A stretch of 64,000 nt of DNA from Isoperla grammatica (GCA_945910005.1 OX246745.1:38311800-38375799); one strand, 5' to 3'. Shown: positions 11,431-21,180, numbered from the stretch's first letter. The notes: generated from the sequence alone by a model not told the origin. Made by a program: numbers and translations.

Positions 11431-11995
11431 GCCTACGCGAGTACGCGCCTAGAGCCAAGGCTGAACTAGGCCTAGGCCTAGCCTATAGTATAGTGATGTT
11501 AGCTTAATGATAAGGATTTACCTGGAAGCTACACGAATTGTATAAGTGGACGAAACGGTAGTTTTTGCCGATGGAATTGTTCAATCTTTCGGCGCTTTGG
11601 TGGTCAACCATCATTATAATCACCATATCGTTCTCAAAACGATACTGCTTCTTCAAATGTGTACTTGTGGAGAACTCTGCAGGTTTTCTACATTCCATAA
11701 ATACCGTCTTGGTTGCTCAAGAACCTTGAAAAACCTCAAACTCGTAATTTCTTTCCAAATACACTGCAAATTCAAGTCATTATGGTCCGCCATGTTGAAA
11801 AACGAGGCTAGGGAGCTGTTAGGTAAGACCTGGGGGTGCCCTAACGCTCACCCAGCCTGGGGGACCCCTGGGTGTGACCTAGGTGTTCCCTAGACGACTG
11901 TGCATTGCATCGAGCCAGCAAGGGAAGACCCAGGGGATACGCAGCCTGGGGGACCCCCAGCAAACGACTGTGCATCCCGCCCTTAATTTGTTGAG

Positions 11996-12506
11996 CAAGA
12001 TTATCGTGGTGAAAAGCTTGAGTAACGACATTGGTATCTAAATTATTATCAACAAAACGCTTAATATTATTTAATTGTTCTTTACTATCCAAACGCTCAG
12101 CTATATTCGAACTGCTGGCCCCGAAAATAGGAGACAACTTTCATTCGTGCTCCACTGGATTTGGGTCTTGCGACGGAATGGTTTCTTCTCGAGTGTCCTC
12201 TAACTGCAGGGCTACCTCGTCACAAACATCACTGAGGCACTTGGCTACCACTGTTGCGTCGTCACACGCGTCCGGACTAGACCAGCTTGCACCTTCGGTT
12301 GGCGCTCTGCAATCACTGGCGACGCTCTTCATGCTAACTAGCTCCGTGGATGGTGGAACATCGCTAGAGTGTTCGGCTTTGACTACAGAACTATCAGACT
12401 CGTCTAAATATCTGCTACCAAAAGGCAAAGTGGTTGAAGTTCTCTGTTGATCTGGCTGCTGTGCGAGAGACGGCGAAACACAGGTCACATCCTCTGCGGA
12501 GGAATC
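11996..12506 (-). pseudogene. C2H2 zinc-finger gene, start of the large exon
   Basis: Read downward from 12506, a strong acceptor (polypyrimidine, TTACAG) precedes an open frame rich in Ser, Asp and Glu, with no fingers yet. An in-frame TGA sits at 12141-12143, after which the same frame continues to the TTA target of the Harbinger-like element at 11993-11995. The exon starts in phase 1, which fits the donor of the upstream exon at 12746. The presence of an intron argues against a retrotransposed (processed) pseudogene. Confidence 0.6.
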
Positions 12507-12745
12507 TGTAACAACAAAGAAAAAACATAACATGTTAGTAACAATCAAATTAGAAAGCAAATTTCTCGAGTCCTAACAAAGTTAAAAAATGTGTTATATT
12601 CACATATACTGATCGGAATTGGTTCTTTCAAGTTATTGTTCAACAAACTGCGGAAGTTTTTTTATTTTAAGATTCAATTCAAGTTCTGGTGGAAGATAAT
12701 GATGAGGCCTATGTAGAATAGGTAATCTAACCTGTGTGTTAGTAC

Positions 12746-12863
12746 CTGACTTAAGTTTAAAACGGAGTTGTACGGAAACAATTAACGTAGATAAACAAGC
12801 GTTGGCAAAGTTGTCAATTCTTTCATAAACAGCTTTCGTCAACAGAACTCGTGACATGCACAT
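12746..12863 (-). pseudogene. Zinc-finger gene, likely first coding exon
   Basis: The ATG at 12863 opens a frame beginning MCMSRVLLTKAVYERIDNFA and reaching a consensus donor (GTCAG/GTACT) at 12746/12745. It ends in phase 1 (one G), which with AT at 12506 completes a GAT codon, so the intron is about 239 bp. The product is hydrophobic/basic; I recognise no KRAB, ZAD, BTB or SCAN domain. The exon itself is intact. Start choice rests on this being the first ATG in the open frame; a 5' non-coding exon cannot be excluded. Confidence 0.5.
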
Positions 12864-12869
12864 AGTTGA

Positions 12870-14425
12870 AGAACCGTTGGGTCATGCTAGTCCGACCACA
12901 TACTTGAGTTATTAACAATATTTTAAATACAGTGTACAATGCAGTCTATGTCAAATCAAATTTAAAATGCAGATAGACTTAACATTTCAAAATTGCTGCT
13001 TTTGTCACCATTCCGCAAAGAGACCACGGCCCAAATGCATAGATGCCCCTTACCTTGGGGTAGTCCCTAATTGTTACGGTGTTTGTTGTTCTTATAGAGC
13101 ATAGGATGTATAAAACAATTCCGTAGGTCATCTCTTGGGGACATCGCTGTATCCCATTCTAATAATTCATTGTTTCAATTCACACAAACATGCAATTTCA
13201 TTTGTTCGTTTTACAAGAAATCTTTGGAAATTGCTCTTCCTCTTATACTAAAACAAAATATAGTAAAGCAAATGATTACATTATATTCAACTTATTAGTG
13301 AAGGCAGCTCTAAACGAATTTCATTAGCTTATCTATAAATTGTTTAAAACTTTCGAAGACGAAGTACGTAACGCACCTAACTGAACCTGAAGTTACATTT
13401 ACAAAGTAGTTTTTCGCAACACAGATGATTTAGATTGTTGTCAATCCACAGACCAGAGGTAAACATGAATGATGAACTTTTCTCACTTCGTATGCATCTT
13501 GAGGAAATTATTAATTTATGACTGTTTGACTAGCACCGTGTTGAACGCATCATAAGCAATACAAGAAGACATTACTGTAACGCACATTGTAGAGAGGCAG
13601 TCAGGCGAGCGCGACTTTGGATGGAATTTAAGGATAGTCTAGCTAGACACATTTGCCTGGGGAAATATTTGGCAGTGCGACTAAATATTTCCTAAATGCC
13701 CTCATGATGTCAAGAAAGGTTTATTCAGAACTTCTTTGGACTGTGCTGGAGGAAAACGTCCACCAACTTGCGCGGAAGGGTTGGGAAAATTACTATTTTT
13801 GACACACAACCGTCAAAACGTGACAATGATTTTGTAAGAACTACGAATTATAACATAAAATGTGTAACCAGTTGGTTTGTTAATTTGTAATTACTTTATT
13901 CGTAAATATGCCTTACGTAAAAAGAAAAACGGTTTATAATACTAGTTTTTCTCATTATTGGTTTTTCCTTAAAAATTCACAACTAGCATCTTCTCACTTG
14001 TTTAATGTTGTAGCATTTGTGAATATTAAAAACGGTAATTTTGCGCGGTTTGAATATTGTACTATAATTATTAACCCTCCTCCGCTTACGTCATGAATTT
14101 AGTAACCAGTATACAAAATCTACACTTCCAAACACTTAACAAGGCTGCTTTTTGAGCAACCGCTCGATCTCCATAAGAATCTATGTCATATAAAGGCAGA
14201 CTAATCATGTACTGAAATCAATTCAACCATCACCAACTTTGATTATAATTGAACATCGAACTAGAACACCAACATATTACTATGCTATAACACTTCAACC
14301 ACCGTCGCGTAGTGGTGAACACGAAATAAAACGCAATACAATTGACGAGTGGTGATAGGCGGAGCTTACGCCGAGTACTGTGTAACGTGACTAGCAGTTG
14401 GGGGCCTACATGCGAGCAGTGAATG
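12870..14425. other. Upstream region without a recognised gene
   Basis: AT-rich sequence between the first zinc-finger exon and the copia insertion. Open frames are short and lack recognisable domains. The part next to 14425 continues, on the minus strand, the exon interrupted by the copia element: the frame runs about four codons and then meets TAG, or a possible GT donor (GTAGGC) in the same place. Confidence 0.5.
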
Positions 14426-14741
14426 TGTTGGACTTGCTTGAATAACAACACGATCCACACTTTATGTATTCTTTAATCTTTTAAGTATTGAATAGCAAAT
14501 TATATACAGAGCACACAAGACATCCGTCTTTGCTGGCAGCCATTTGACAAGAGAGTGACAGGCACCAATACCGGAAATGACTAAGGAATTTAACAGCCTA
14601 CCTTATGTGGAAATCACCAATTACATATATACTAACAGCAAGGCGGTGTTTAATAGGCGGGATTTCAAATCCGAATTATCCCGACCAACAAGTATCATAC
14701 AATTGCCAACTGGCACTGCAGAGAAATTGCTAATACCAACA
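14426..14741 (-). repeat. copia-1 3' LTR
   Basis: Begins TGTTGGACTTGCTTG and ends ATACCAACA on the plus strand, so the ends are the inverted pair TGTTGG/CCAACA. Nearly identical to 19937-20252. Confidence 0.97.
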
Positions 14742-14750
14742 CCCCCTCTC
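14742..14750 (-). other. copia-1 polypurine tract
   Basis: On the minus strand GAGAGGGGG lies directly before the 3' LTR, the expected place for the plus-strand primer. Confidence 0.85.
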
Positions 14751-14844
14751 AATTTCTCAATACAATAGTACATACAATAGTAAATTACAATACAATAATA
14801 CAATACAATTATACAATACAATAGTAACTGTTACAATACAATCT

Positions 14845-15678
14845 TTATAACTCTTGTAATCCAAGCTTAATTCTATGCCTGTTAAATATTTCTGGCGCTA
14901 AAGGTTTAGTCATTATGTCAGCCAACTGACTAACTGACGGAATGTACATTACAGATATCACCTTTGCTTGACACAAATCTTTTACAAAAGTATATTTTAT
15001 ATCTATATGTTTCATTCTCTTTTGGTCCCAAATTTTAAGTGCTCTAATACATGATTGATTGTCTTCATAAATGGATATAGGACCAGACAATGAAATATTA
15101 ATTTCTGAGAGCAGTTGCCTCAACCACAGAACTTCAGTTGTGGCTGTTGCCAAGGCAACGTACTCCGCCTCAGTTGTAGACAAAGCAACACATCTTTGTT
15201 TTCTTGTTCCCCACACAATGACACTTCCAAACACTTCAATTACATATCCAGAGATTGATTTTCTATCAAAGTTATTTGCAAAATCAGCATCAACATAGCA
15301 AACCATGGGTTCATTTGAATTTTCATTTATACAAATCCCCAGTTTCAATGTTCCTTGAACATATCTTAATATTCTTTTCAAGCCTTTCCACTGTTCTTCA
15401 GTTGCATTTGTTTGAAACTGGCTATAGAAATTAACAGCAGTACAAATGTCCGGTCTAGTTGCCATACATGCATACATCAAACTGCCAATTAATTCTCGAT
15501 ATGGTTTTTCACCAATCACACATCTTTTGGAAGTATCTACCACATAAGGTGGATTTAGTATTAACGGTGTTTTAACTGGAGAACAATTGTCCATGTTAAA
15601 TTTACAAAGAACCTTTTTCAAATATGCAGACTGGCTTAGAAACATTTTGTTATTCATTCTAGTGAATTTTATTCCCAA
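14845..15678 (-). CDS. copia-1 pol, C-terminal reverse transcriptase and RNase H
   Basis: A 277-residue open frame. It starts just after the stop that cuts the reverse transcriptase and covers the thumb region, the copia signature YRELIGSLMYACMATRPDI, and the RNase H domain with VCYVDADFANN, STTEAEYVAL and IYEDNQSC supplying the acidic catalytic residues, ending LGLQEL before TAA. Length and order are normal for the C-terminal third of copia pol. RNase H removes the RNA strand during reverse transcription. The first part of this segment (15476-15957) is also present as a second copy directly upstream. Confidence 0.9.
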   Translation of the reverse strand: MGIKFTRMNNKMFLSQSAYLKKVLCKFNMDNCSPVKTPLILNPPYVVDTSKRCVIGEKPYRELIGSLMYACMATRPDICTAVNFYSQFQTNATEEQWKGLKRILRYVQGTLKLGICINENSNEPMVCYVDADFANNFDRKSISGYVIEVFGSVIVWGTRKQRCVALSTTEAEYVALATATTEVLWLRQLLSEINISLSGPISIYEDNQSCIRALKIWDQKRMKHIDIKYTFVKDLCQAKVISVMYIPSVSQLADIMTKPLAPEIFNRHRIKLGLQEL

Positions 15679-15957
15679 TCAATATTTCAATTCACCCAGG
15701 TCTCTCATTTTAAATTCATTTGTAAACTTTTGTTTAATGCTATTAATTAACCTTCTATTAATTCCTGCTATCAGAAAATCATCCACATACAAGAGCAAGT
15801 AAATCATATCTCCACCACTAGACAATACATAGAGACATCTGTCAGCTTTACATTGCCTGAATCCCTGTTCTTTTACAAACGTGTCAAATCGTTTGTTCCA
15901 TTCATTGGGGGCTTGCTTCAACCCATAAAGAGTTCTGTTTAACTTACAAACCAGATT
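15476..15957 (-). repeat. Tandem duplication in copia-1 pol, downstream copy
   Basis: 482 bp repeated at 15974-16455 with an offset of 498 bp, apparently without differences. The 16 bases between the copies (cttcagatgatggcag, 15958-15973) match neither flank and look like filler at a repair junction. 498 is a multiple of three, so the frame is kept. Confidence 0.95.
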
Positions 15958-15973
15958 CTTCAGATGATGGCAG

Positions 15974-16455
15974 ATCAAACTGCCAATTAATTCTCGATAT
16001 GGTTTTTCACCAATCACACATCTTTTGGAAGTATCTACCACATAAGGTGGATTTAGTATTAACGGTGTTTTAACTGGAGAACAATTGTCCATGTTAAATT
16101 TACAAAGAACCTTTTTCAAATATGCAGACTGGCTTAGAAACATTTTGTTATTCATTCTAGTGAATTTTATTCCCAATCAATATTTCAATTCACCCAGGTC
16201 TCTCATTTTAAATTCATTTGTAAACTTTTGTTTAATGCTATTAATTAACCTTCTATTAATTCCTGCTATCAGAAAATCATCCACATACAAGAGCAAGTAA
16301 ATCATATCTCCACCACTAGACAATACATAGAGACATCTGTCAGCTTTACATTGCCTGAATCCCTGTTCTTTTACAAACGTGTCAAATCGTTTGTTCCATT
16401 CATTGGGGGCTTGCTTCAACCCATAAAGAGTTCTGTTTAACTTACAAACCAGATT
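15974..16455 (-). repeat. Tandem duplication in copia-1 pol, upstream copy
   Basis: Identical partner of 15476-15957. Both copies contain the same TGA after the residues GELKY, so that stop existed before the duplication arose. Confidence 0.95.
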
Positions 16456-16756
16456 TGACCCTACATTCATACCCTCTGGAGGACACATGTAAATATCTTC
16501 CTTAAGAATACCGTTCAGAAATGCATTCTTTACATCAAGTTGATCTACAAAGAGATTACCTTTAATGATAATACAAAGAAGAGCTCTGAGTGTAGGTAAA
16601 CGAGCAACAGGAGCATAGGTTTCATCATAATCAATGCCCATCTTTTGCGAACACCCCTTGATTACTAATCTAGCTTTATAGCGGTCTACATTCCCATCTG
16701 CATCACACTTAACAGTGAATACCCATTTGTTTTTTATGGGTACTTTGTTATTTGGT
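16177..16756 (-). pseudogene. copia-1 reverse transcriptase, N-terminal half
   Basis: Contains the copia reverse transcriptase landmarks in order: DYDETYAPVARL, QLDVKNAFLNG, LYGLKQAPNEWNKRF and the catalytic YVDD box (LLLYVDDFLIAG). The frame ends at a TGA just after GELKY, where related elements continue with a hydrophobic residue and LG. A frame change near 16757 separates it from the integrase frame. Together with the duplication this should prevent a functional polymerase from this copy. Confidence 0.9.
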
Positions 16757-18808
16757 CTAGGTATTATTTTCTTTCATGGAATTTAATTCATCCTGTACTG
16801 CAGTCAGCCAAAACTCTCTATCCTCTCTACCCTCTATTTCCTGAAAAGATTGTGGTATATTATTACAATAATCAACTGCACTATAGGCAAAACATTCTGC
16901 ATCCTCTGGACACGAGCTATTATTTTGATATTCTGTAATAAAGATTGAATTTAGTGTTGTGATTTTTGCTAACTTAGCTTCATCCATCTCATCAGCAAAC
17001 TTTGCTACACATGCTACGACTGTATAATCTTGGAGATATTTGGGTTTAATTTTTATTCTAGATGACTTTCTAGGAGGAGAAACATTCTGTACCTCCTCAA
17101 TTTCTATAATTTCTTTATTCATGTCATTCTCTTGGCTGTCAGTCTCATCCTGAACCCCTTCTGAACCTTCCAGAACTTCTGGCTGTATTTCCAGAACTTC
17201 TGGTTGTATATTATGTTCTTTTGACTCTACTTGATTAACATCTGGGAAACTTTCCTCATTTTCAAACTGTGGACATTCCTCTATACTTTCTCTCTCTTCA
17301 CCTTGCTCTAGGAAACCTTCCTTTGTGAGCTTATTGCAATTTTCATCAAAAATTACATTTCTACCACTGATTACTCTCTTTTTATCAACTAGCCACAATC
17401 TGTAACCATTAGTACAATAACCCAACATAATACACCTCGAACTTCGAGACTTAAATTTACCATGCAACTGTTGTTTGGGCACACGAAGGTAAGCAGTGCA
17501 TCCAAACACTCTCAGATTCGAGAGGTTAGGTTTCTTCCCAAACCACTTTTCAGCTGGCACCTTATCCTCTGCAATACCTTTTGTCGGACACCTATTGATA
17601 AGGTAAACGGCTGTCATAACAGCCTCTATCCAACATGACTTACTTAATGAACTCTCAAGCAACATACACCTACTTTTCTCTAGAATAGTCCTATTCATTC
17701 TCTCTGCAACTCCATTATTTTCAGGTGTTCCAGGGATTGTGAGTTCATATTGAATACCTTTCTCAGTAAAAAATTGTTTAACGTCATTGTTAACAAATTC
17801 TGTGCCATTATCACAACGAAATATTGATATTTTCAAATTGAAGCGACTAGTGACCCTAGCTTCATAGAATTTTATGTAGTGAAAAACCTCAGACTTTGCT
17901 TTTAATCCAAATACTACTGTAAAATGGGTCCAATCATCGATAAAGGTTAGGATATATATTGCACCATTGTATGCCACAGGATTAATTGGTCCACATAAAT
18001 CACTATGTACTCTTTCAAGTGGTCTGGTGGCAGGATTTCTCGTATTATGAAAGGATGCTTTACACTGCTTACCTTGAATGCATATTTCACATAGTTCAGA
18101 CATCTCATCTTTTAAATCCCTTTTATTTATACCATCTACTATACTGCTCAGCTTCAACACACTTTGCTGGCTGATATGTCCCAACCTTTTGTGCCATAGA
18201 TTATTGTACCTTCCAGCTGCTGCTGCATACTCAGGTTGAACTTCAACCTGGTCTTGAGTTCGGAAGGACAGCTGATAAATTCTTCCTTGCCTCAGCCCTT
18301 CGGCCAAGACATTCCAATTTTTCTCCATTATAGAACATTTTCCTTGGCTGAATAGAATATGGAAGCCCTTAATTTCCAACCTGGAAACAGATATGAGGTT
18401 AAACTTCAAGTCTTTGACAATAAGACAATCCTTTAAATGTATTTTGTTAACTGTACCCTGAACTTCAGAGTAAACAATCACATCCCCTTGCTCATAGGCA
18501 TGCATTATTAATGACTTTTTGGCAATATTAATAGCTACAGGACACTCAAGTTGTCTCTTATTTACTACTGGTACAGTTGATTGGATCATATGATCCGACG
18601 CTCCAGAGTCCAAATACCAAACTTGTTCATTCAAGGTTAATACTACTAACTGTTGCCCTTCCTCTTTACCCACCTGATTTAGACTCTGAGCTCCTTGTCC
18701 TGAAGGACTTGGTAATGATGGAGCCATGAAGCAATAGGCCACAGTCTCCTTGTCTTCTGCTACAGCACATGACGCATTCATAGCCTCCTCCTTGGCACCC
18801 GAAAACAA
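16757..18808 (-). CDS. copia-1 pol: protease and integrase
   Basis: A 683-residue frame. Near residue 65 is the aspartic protease core YLDSGASDHM. Near 205 is the GAG-pre-integrase zinc motif (LWHKRLGHIS ... CEICIQGK). From about 265 comes the integrase core with the D,D,E residues (HSDLCGPI, FRCDNGTEF, PENNGVAERMNR), and then the copia C-terminal region with VFGCTAYLRVP and a Glu-rich linker. Protease matures the polyprotein and integrase inserts the cDNA. The frame is intact over this whole length, in contrast to gag and reverse transcriptase on either side. Confidence 0.93.
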   Translation of the reverse strand: MFSGAKEEAMNASCAVAEDKETVAYCFMAPSLPSPSGQGAQSLNQVGKEEGQQLVVLTLNEQVWYLDSGASDHMIQSTVPVVNKRQLECPVAINIAKKSLIMHAYEQGDVIVYSEVQGTVNKIHLKDCLIVKDLKFNLISVSRLEIKGFHILFSQGKCSIMEKNWNVLAEGLRQGRIYQLSFRTQDQVEVQPEYAAAAGRYNNLWHKRLGHISQQSVLKLSSIVDGINKRDLKDEMSELCEICIQGKQCKASFHNTRNPATRPLERVHSDLCGPINPVAYNGAIYILTFIDDWTHFTVVFGLKAKSEVFHYIKFYEARVTSRFNLKISIFRCDNGTEFVNNDVKQFFTEKGIQYELTIPGTPENNGVAERMNRTILEKSRCMLLESSLSKSCWIEAVMTAVYLINRCPTKGIAEDKVPAEKWFGKKPNLSNLRVFGCTAYLRVPKQQLHGKFKSRSSRCIMLGYCTNGYRLWLVDKKRVISGRNVIFDENCNKLTKEGFLEQGEERESIEECPQFENEESFPDVNQVESKEHNIQPEVLEIQPEVLEGSEGVQDETDSQENDMNKEIIEIEEVQNVSPPRKSSRIKIKPKYLQDYTVVACVAKFADEMDEAKLAKITTLNSIFITEYQNNSSCPEDAECFAYSAVDYCNNIPQSFQEIEGREDREFWLTAVQDELNSMKENNT

Positions 18809-19783
18809 CCCCTCTTTGAAATCTCCGCTGCCACCACGATGACGATTACAGCCACGCGCTCTTCCACGAGTGCCACCGCCACGAATCCCTGGACTGATGT
18901 AGTGGGTTGTATGGCGACCACCACGGGTAGTGGTCCAACTTCCATACCACGTCCTCCTCGATGCACTCCTCGTCTGGCTCCGCTGGCTCGACTACGGCCC
19001 CGGCTCCAATATGCTCCTCCACCAGGTCTCCAGCATCGAATCTTGCGATGCCCCTTTAGTCCACAATTGTTGCAAGTATAGGGAAAGTCTCTAATGCTCG
19101 GAACTTGACCCATAAATGCAGCACCAGGCAGATGAAACTTCGACGGTTGACTTGCACCTTGCGGTCGTCTTCCTACTTGTCTCATGCTCTTCGATACGGA
19201 CACGTACATACTCCATAGTTAAGTCTTTCGATACCAGAGTTTGCAGCGCAGATATAACCGATTCATATTCCTCTGGCATCGAGAGTAAGAACCTGATTAT
19301 CGCACCCTCTTCATCCATAGACTCACCTGCTTGCCGCAGGCTCCGGATCAGTTTGTCAAACCGGAGACAAAATTCGGAGAAAGTCTCCCTCTTTGGTCTG
19401 TAGGTTAGGGCATGGAGGTCCCGCGACAGAGTCATCCTCGTTGTAGCAGTCTTCGACTCAAACCGATCTTGCAACACTTTCCACAGATCAAAAGCACTTT
19501 CCTTGTCCTTCACAACCTCTAGTAATCCGTCTTGAATCCGTTGCACGATGAAACTCTTGCATTTTTTATCTGCCTTAACTAATTGTCTCCTCTCCTCATC
19601 CTTTGCTCTCCTTTGTGCTGATGAATCACCCTCTGCATGTTGTAACGGCTCCAGTAAGGCCGCCAATGGTTTTTTCACATGTGGCAAAAGGTCTTGTTCA
19701 TCCAATTGTAGCTGAACTCTAAAGTTCCAGTCAGAAAAATTGTTTCCATCAAACAGTGGTATCTTATATCGTTCTTCCTCCAT
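18778..19783 (-). pseudogene. copia-1 gag, frameshifted
   Basis: The ATG at 19783 begins MEEERYKIPLFDGNNFSDWN, the typical start of copia gag (UBN2 type), and continues through DLWKVLQDRFESK and a capsid-like helical region to about 19150. There a frame change moves the reading into the frame carrying the zinc knuckle CNNCGLKGHRKIRC (CX2CX4HX4C) and an Arg/Gly-rich tail. This second frame overlaps the pol frame at 18778-18808. Gag would form the particle and bind RNA. Confidence 0.88.
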
Positions 19784-19922
19784 ATTATAGCGGATTACAA
19801 AGCCGAGATATAAACTCACTAACGCTAGAGCTAGGCCAAGGCCTAAGCCTAGCCTAGGGCTACACCCAGGTTTCACACGTGGTTCAAAAAGTTTTAAAAC
19901 CATAGCCACTGCCACTGGCTTA

Positions 19923-19936
19923 CTGGGCCCATAACC
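19923..19936 (-). other. copia-1 primer-binding site (half initiator tRNA-Met)
   Basis: The 14 bases directly next to the 5' LTR read CTGGGCCCATAACC on the plus strand, identical to the anticodon stem-loop of eukaryotic initiator tRNA-Met. The element strand therefore pairs with the internal half of that tRNA rather than its 3' end, as described for Drosophila copia. Confidence 0.88.
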
Positions 19937-20252
19937 TGTTGGACTTGCTTGAATAACAACACGATCCACACTTTATGTATTCTTTAATCTTTTAAGTATT
20001 GAATAGCAAATTATATACAGAGCACACAAGACATCCGTCTTTGCTGGCAGCCATTTGACAAGAGAGTGACAGGCACCAATACCGGAAATGACTAAGGAAT
20101 TTAACAGCCTACCTTATGTGGAAATCACCAATTACATATATACTAACAGCAAGGCGGTGTTTAATAGGCGGGATTTCAAATCCGAATTATCCCGACCAAC
20201 AAGTATCATACAATTGCCAACAGGCACTGCAGAGAAATTGCTAATACCAACA
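19937..20252 (-). repeat. copia-1 5' LTR
   Basis: 316 bp from TGTTGG to CCAACA, followed by the target repeat gaatg. Near-identical to the other LTR. Confidence 0.97.
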
Positions 20253-20612
20253 GAATGGGATGCCTGATTTCTCTTCTTCGCGTCTGGTTAGTTTAGTCCA
20301 ATGGACAGCGGGTGACGGAGACCTACGACGCCTACGCCTAGGTGGACTAGGCCCATCACTGTCAGAATCACTTGGAGACCTTCTGTGAACAGGTCTTGTT
20401 CTAGGCCCAAGATCATTTCTTTGTCGGCAAGTGCTAGGTCTAGCCCCAGCAAGGCCTAGGGGTAGGCGTAGGCCTAGTCTGGTTCCTAGCGACATTTCAG
20501 AATCGGAAGGGGATTCATTATCACTAGTAGGACTAGGCCTAGCACCCGGTTCAGACTCATCGAGTTGCCAACTACAACTGGGAGTGAGGTCTAGGCCTAG
20601 TACGCCCACCTG
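20253..20612 (-). CDS. Ser/Arg/Pro-rich exon interrupted by copia-1
   Basis: Minus-strand open frame, likely starting at an acceptor near 20600-20612 and running into the copia target site. It has Ser/Asp clusters (SDNESPSDSEMS), an Arg run with Ser-Pro (PPRRRRRRSPSP) and ends WTKLTRREEEKSGIPF. It fits in phase after the exon at 20790-20976. The acidic start, low-complexity linker and Trp...PF tail resemble the N-terminal region of piggyBac-derived proteins, but no catalytic domain is seen, so this is only a suggestion. The copia insertion would disrupt the exon. Confidence 0.45.
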
Positions 20613-20789
20613 TATCACTGCTGGGTAACGTTTACTCTGTCATGGAAATAAGGCCTTGGTCTTGCGGGATGATTGATTCTGTCGAACAGTCTGAACTAAA
20701 TAGTAAACATAATGTTAGAGACATACTTAGAAAACAATGCAGAGTTTACCTCATATAGGAAATTGAACACGTGAAATAATCATATATAC

Positions 20790-20976
20790 CACGTGAGCTG
20801 TCAAATTGTATGTCGTCTTCTTCACTCAAATAGGGATCACCACCCACGGCTTCTTCATCACTTGATGAAGAGAAACTCAGGTCTCCATCGATTACTTCAA
20901 AATCACTTGCCTCCCCCAGTACATCACACACATTTAGACTCCGTTTAGTTTTACCAATCTTCTCGCTGGACGCCAT
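20790..20976 (-). CDS. Acidic first coding exon of an unrecognised gene
   Basis: The ATG at 20976 begins MASSEKIGKTKRSLNVCDVL, followed by an acidic Ser-rich stretch (SFSSSSDEEAVGG, LSEEDDIQ) to a donor G/GTATAT at 20790/20789. It ends in phase 1. The composition resembles the disordered acidic N-termini of piggyBac transposase-like proteins or chromatin proteins. The exon itself is undamaged. Another in-frame ATG ten codons upstream would add a hydrophobic stretch; the downstream start is preferred because the acidic region begins there. Confidence 0.45.
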
Positions 20977-21180
20977 GTTGATTGTGAAAATCAATAAACA
21001 AGGCAATGAATCTAGCCTTCTTGAATTGCTGTTTCACGGTCTGCTCAATCATTTTATCGCCTGAACTATCGTAGTTTAAGCATCTAGTGTATAAAACTGC
21101 CAACAGGTAGTGCTGTGAGTATCTCACTGTGCAAAATGTCATTATGTCTGCTGGCATATCACTATATTAGACATATACTG

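Larger units (their letters stand above)
6031..11992. mobile_element. PIF/Harbinger-like DNA transposon
   Basis: The left end GGCCCGGATGCATAGTCG matches the inverted right end GGGCGGGATGCACAGTCG at 15 of 18 positions. Both ends are flanked by TTA (6028-6030 and 11993-11995), the 3-bp target preferred by Harbinger elements, whose animal ends commonly begin GGSCCGGATGC. Longer subterminal inverted similarity follows (6045-6115 against about 11815-11980, rich in CCCCTGGG). Its removal joins the zinc-finger reading frame on both sides. I see no DDE transposase, but a three-exon acidic gene remnant lies at about 7403-8577. The rest (8700-11800) is AT-rich, with TAGGCCTA-rich ends. Confidence 0.7.
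14426..20252 (-). mobile_element. Ty1/copia LTR retrotransposon (copia-1), near full length
   Basis: A 5.8-kb element on the minus strand with two 316-bp LTRs, a 5-bp target duplication gaatg (14421-14425 and 20253-20257), a primer-binding site, a polypurine tract, and gag and pol in copia order: gag with zinc knuckle, protease, integrase, reverse transcriptase, RNase H. LTRs differ at one position I can see (14731 region T versus A), so insertion is recent. The copy is defective: frameshifts in gag and before the reverse transcriptase, plus a tandem duplication and stop inside it. Confidence 0.95.
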
